From an uncultured Bacteroidales bacterium (lineage in GTDB: Bacteria; Bacteroidota; Bacteroidia; Bacteroidales; Paludibacteraceae): a stretch of 37,919 bases of DNA. The stretch covers positions 1 through 37,919 of the forward strand of contig CACXCA010000062.1 in NCBI GenBank assembly GCA_902766045.1, written 5' to 3'. Below the pieces are notes generated by a model, which saw only the letters and a list, made by a program, of their open reading frames with translations, was not told where the DNA came from and ran no database searches. Shown here in pieces: positions 34,949 through 37,919 of this stretch (position 1 is the stretch's first letter; the number at the start of each line of letters is the position of its first letter). The position numbers were made by a program, and so were the translations under genes.

Positions 34949-37699
34949 TTACTTCACTACTATTTTTCCAACCATGCCACCTGCCTTGATTACATATACA
35001 CCTTTAACAGAAAGAGACACTTTGTTTTCAAAATCAGGTATAGCAATAAACGTCTTAACAACATTACCCATCAAATCATATATATTCACTTCACATTTTT
35101 CTGGAACTAATACAGAGAATGTTCCATTTGATGGATTTGGATAGATTACCAATTTATCTAATGAAGAATTGTATTTATCTGCATCAGAAACCATACCGAC
35201 ACATGTAACATCATCAATCTCCAAGGTTTTAGAATTATTTGCATCACCTTTCACTTGCCAACTGAATTTACGTATGTCAGTTCTATCCAAAGACATATCA
35301 ACACCCCAATCTGAAGCTTGTTTCAAACCACCCCAAGTTATAGTTACGTCTGTCCAGTCTTTAGAACCAGAAACATTAGCACTATGGTAATCTTCATCTT
35401 TCACTGCAGACATTTCTACTCTAAATTCGTGTGATGAACCTCTGAATCTGTACGTAATTCTTGAACATTCCGACAAATCCATTGCCGTTTTCTCTTCATT
35501 TAAATATAATTCAACACCACAATAAGGATCACCCATCCATCCTTCTCCTTGCCACTGGTTACCCATTTTTATATCTGCTTTAATTCTTCCATCACTAGGT
35601 AATTGAGAGGCCGATGTAACAGTAGAATGAGGATTAGCATTCTTATTGGAATCATCAAACACATCCCATGAACCACCCCATCTACTAATGATATCATTGT
35701 CATCTATGTTATCAATCAGGCCTGGATCTACATATCCTTCTGGATAAACGATCAAAGATGTTGTTTCTGACAACTCATCCTCACCATCACTGATTACCAA
35801 CATAAAGCTATAACTGCCTGCCACGATACCACTAACTGTTGTTTTTTCACTGTTAGGTGACGAGAAATCAACTTGACTAGGTCCTGAGACCTGCTTCCAT
35901 GTATATGTATATTTTTCTGTACCACCTTTAGCTGATCCCGACAAGTTAACAGCATCGACTGGCAAAAATACCTTTTGACTTGAACAAATAGACATAGAGA
36001 ACTCTTCTGAATCATCTAATATCACCGGTTTAAAATTAATCCAACCTTTAGTTGTCTCCAACAAAAACGCGCCATTCTCTGTCATATCATTATTTGACCA
36101 ATCACTGACTTTATAGCAATTGTCTTTTAGCACAGACCAAATTGCATCATCACCACCTAAATTACACATAGACCAGAAACAATTGATTACACCTCTTTGT
36201 TTAAAGGTATTTAGCAATCCTCCATCAGCCTTTCCTCCATTCAATCCCCATTCCGTAACAATTACAGGAACACCATTATTCCATGTATTATTACTCCAAT
36301 CACCTTGATGATCATACTTGACATATCCATGCCATGTATAAGCAATATTAGAATAGCCATCACCTGCTGATGTAACTTGATCTGGTTCTCGAGAGAATCT
36401 TTTAGAACCTACAATAATGATATTATCTTTATCTATCGCACGAATAACTGGGATAACCTGTTTTGCATAAGAAATTACAATTGAATTATCCACCTCATAC
36501 AACGGTTCGTTGTATATCTCATACATCACATTAGGGAATTCACCCCACTTCGTGGCAAAATAAGTAAAAAATTCTTTTGCCAAATTTGTCCAATCCTCTG
36601 CTTTATGCTCATGAAAATCAATGACAACATAAATATCATTTTCAATAGCTGCCTTAACTACTTCATCCACCAACTTCTTTGTGTAGTCCGGACGATAATA
36701 GTAACAATCCTTGTTCCATGTATCAGGTGGGTTGCCACAACTAGTTTGTCCAGAAGATCCACACGGTGCTATAGCAACTGGAAGTCGAATAACTTGGATA
36801 TTGTATTTTTCCACCAAAAAATTCACGGTTTCTTTATTCCACCACAATGGAGCTGAACAGCTCCAGAAAAGACTTGGACCCATCAAGCAAACCTTATTAC
36901 CACTTGCATCTGCCACATATCCTTTGTCTGTTCTCAAACTACCATATTTTGACACGACAAATTCTTTCTTTTTTGTTGGTTTTGCAATATCAACCTTTAT
37001 CGTCTTAGAGATACTACCCATTGTCAAAACAATTTCATCTGTACCATAAGAACCAGCCGTATAACGACCATCCTTCACGTTACTAGACCATGTCACAGGT
37101 GCTGCAATCATTTCACCTGATTTATTGTATGCTCTTGGATAGACATCCCCATATTCACCCTGCATCAATACGACCTTGGAAGGTGTTGTTTTTACTTGAG
37201 CCACTTCATTGTCTGTTACGGAAGACTTCTGCATCATAAAGCAATCCAAGTTAAAAACTGCTTCCTCATTCGTCACCGTCATAATATGTTTTCCTTGAGT
37301 CAAATAAAATGATGGTCCATTGTCGATTGGAAATTCATACCAATCAGAGAATGGCAACTGCCACCAATTATCACCCAACAAACGATATGCAGTCAAATTA
37401 TATACAAAATAAGATCCATCATCCATGGAAATACGAATTTTTCCATCTGTCTGTGACACATACTTGAATGTCATCTTATACATTCCTGTAGTTTCAACAT
37501 TTATTTCATAAATCAACTGTTCCCCATACTCATCAAAGTAGCCTACACTTCTATCATTTTCTATTTTTATATCAGTACTACCACTTTTGGAATCAATAAA
37601 TGACTCTGCCTCAATTTTTGTCGTTTGAGACCATGAAGGTAAACCACACATCCAACCCACAGATGTCAATAAGAAGATTTTACGTAAAATGTTTTTCAT
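34949..37699 (-). CDS. Secreted multidomain glycoside hydrolase family 5 (cellulase-type) with T9SS tail
   Basis: 916 residues. Order of parts: signal peptide (1-24), CBM6-like domain (about 27-157), Ig-like domain (about 165-240), GH5 catalytic domain (about 247-555), Ig/PKD-like domain (about 570-655, with TYTWKQVSGPSQ), a CBM11/CIA30-like beta-sandwich (about 660-835), and a type IX sorting tail (about 845-916, VIYPNPSNGTFSV). Catalytic residues: acid/base Glu398 in YEIYNEP and nucleophile Glu483 in VTEWGLNGG; HEH at 363-365 and TWHGY at 455-459 line the site. It probably cuts beta-1,4-glucans or mannans outside the cell. No SusC/D genes are nearby, so it is not part of a usual polysaccharide utilization locus. 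It lies directly downstream of the rRNA operon. Confidence 0.9.
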   Translation of the reverse strand: MKNILRKIFLLTSVGWMCGLPSWSQTTKIEAESFIDSKSGSTDIKIENDRSVGYFDEYGEQLIYEINVETTGMYKMTFKYVSQTDGKIRISMDDGSYFVYNLTAYRLLGDNWWQLPFSDWYEFPIDNGPSFYLTQGKHIMTVTNEEAVFNLDCFMMQKSSVTDNEVAQVKTTPSKVVLMQGEYGDVYPRAYNKSGEMIAAPVTWSSNVKDGRYTAGSYGTDEIVLTMGSISKTIKVDIAKPTKKKEFVVSKYGSLRTDKGYVADASGNKVCLMGPSLFWSCSAPLWWNKETVNFLVEKYNIQVIRLPVAIAPCGSSGQTSCGNPPDTWNKDCYYYRPDYTKKLVDEVVKAAIENDIYVVIDFHEHKAEDWTNLAKEFFTYFATKWGEFPNVMYEIYNEPLYEVDNSIVISYAKQVIPVIRAIDKDNIIIVGSKRFSREPDQVTSAGDGYSNIAYTWHGYVKYDHQGDWSNNTWNNGVPVIVTEWGLNGGKADGGLLNTFKQRGVINCFWSMCNLGGDDAIWSVLKDNCYKVSDWSNNDMTENGAFLLETTKGWINFKPVILDDSEEFSMSICSSQKVFLPVDAVNLSGSAKGGTEKYTYTWKQVSGPSQVDFSSPNSEKTTVSGIVAGSYSFMLVISDGEDELSETTSLIVYPEGYVDPGLIDNIDDNDIISRWGGSWDVFDDSNKNANPHSTVTSASQLPSDGRIKADIKMGNQWQGEGWMGDPYCGVELYLNEEKTAMDLSECSRITYRFRGSSHEFRVEMSAVKDEDYHSANVSGSKDWTDVTITWGGLKQASDWGVDMSLDRTDIRKFSWQVKGDANNSKTLEIDDVTCVGMVSDADKYNSSLDKLVIYPNPSNGTFSVLVPEKCEVNIYDLMGNVVKTFIAIPDFENKVSLSVKGVYVIKAGGMVGKIVVK

Positions 37700-37753
37700 G
37701 TGTAAAATATTTATTAAGATTAACGATCAGAAAACAATAACACTTAGATACAT

Positions 37754-37768
37754 TCAAAATCCGTGCCA
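37754..37768 (-). promoter_or_regulatory. Sigma-54-like -24/-12 element upstream of the GH5 gene
   Basis: On the minus strand TTGGCACGGATTTTGAA: TGGCAC, 5 bases, TTGA, against the consensus TGGCAC-N5-TTGC. The transcript would start near 37743, about 45 bases before the ATG. No TAnnTTTG box is seen in this interval. One mismatch at the -12 C makes this tentative. Confidence 0.4.
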
Positions 37769-37794
37769 AAACAAAAAAAACAGGGGAAAATATA

Positions 37795-37830
37795 CAAAAA
37801 AAAAATCCGGACCTCAAAGGACCGGATTTT
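37795..37830 (-). terminator. rRNA operon terminator
   Basis: AAAATCCGG-A-CC / GG-A-CCGGATTTT hairpin (one A-A mismatch) with a run of ten T on the minus strand, a few bases after the 5S gene. Confidence 0.9.
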
Positions 37831-37837
37831 AAAAAAA

Positions 37838-37919
<82 letters not shown>

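Overview
The window is a 37.9-kb piece of an AT-rich chromosome from the phylum Bacteroidota, most likely order Bacteroidales (genus not determined). Supporting signs are repeated Bacteroidota-type promoters (TAnnTTTG at -7), C-terminal sorting tails of the type IX secretion type on large secreted proteins, F-S-S-C / F-S-T-C style lipoprotein signals, LytS/LytTR regulators, a long (about 310-residue) NusB, the nusB-yajC-ybbR-coaE order, and a paaK-ACT gene pair. A serine tRNA and the 3' half of a 5S rRNA gene are present. Most of the window is ordinary core genome; the left edge and a few secreted-enzyme genes are the accessory parts.

Layout. (1) 1-2.1 kb: the 3' end of an Rhs-family polymorphic toxin whose C-terminal tip is a matrixin-like zinc metalloprotease. 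It overlaps a small lipoprotein that is the probable immunity protein, and degenerate coding fragments follow. (2) 2.26-3.6 kb, minus: carbon-nitrogen hydrolase and a PlsC-like acyltransferase, overlapping by 4 bases. (3) 3.8-9.8 kb, plus: a tight five-gene run of beta-helix lipoprotein, secreted EEP-family nuclease/phosphatase, LytS-type histidine kinase, LytTR response regulator and a large FAD-dependent dehydrogenase. (4) 9.9-10.7 kb: amidohydrolase with a nearly leaderless promoter. (5) 10.8-12.5 kb, minus: paaK and an ACT-domain gene. (6) 12.7-16.9 kb, plus: pspC-domain protein and uvrB, then (minus) tRNA-Ser(GCU), then mltG and an acyl-ACP thioesterase. (7) 17.4-18.9 kb: a secreted small protein coupled to a secreted alpha/beta hydrolase, behind a leader with repeated AAGTGA words. 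(8) 19.0-20.1 kb: secreted CxxC protein and a rubredoxin-rubrerythrin fusion. (9) 20.2-23.0 kb, minus: small membrane protein, OmpH-like lipoprotein, ahcY and cdd. (10) 23.2-24.9 kb, minus: Na/phosphate symporter with PhoU domain. (11) 25.2-28.1 kb, plus: nusB-yajC-ybbR-coaE. (12) 28.1-32.9 kb, minus: CotH-family surface protein and lon. (13) 33.3-34.8 kb, plus: guaB. (14) 34.9-37.7 kb, minus: multidomain GH5 endoglucanase-type enzyme with a T9SS tail and a sigma-54-like promoter, directly downstream of the rRNA operon, which ends in a strong terminator and the 5S gene at the right edge.

The most interesting candidate system is the Rhs/matrixin toxin with its overlapping lipoprotein. The toxin tip carries HExGHxLGLxH plus a Met-turn, base composition changes sharply where the tip begins, and the partner is predicted to be lipid-anchored outside the cytoplasm, which fits an effector that cuts proteins in the periplasm. 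Other points worth checking are the sigma-54-like promoter of the GH5 gene, a duplicated start site that creates a seven-codon upstream ORF, the near-leaderless amidohydrolase, and the regulated-looking leader of the esterase operon.
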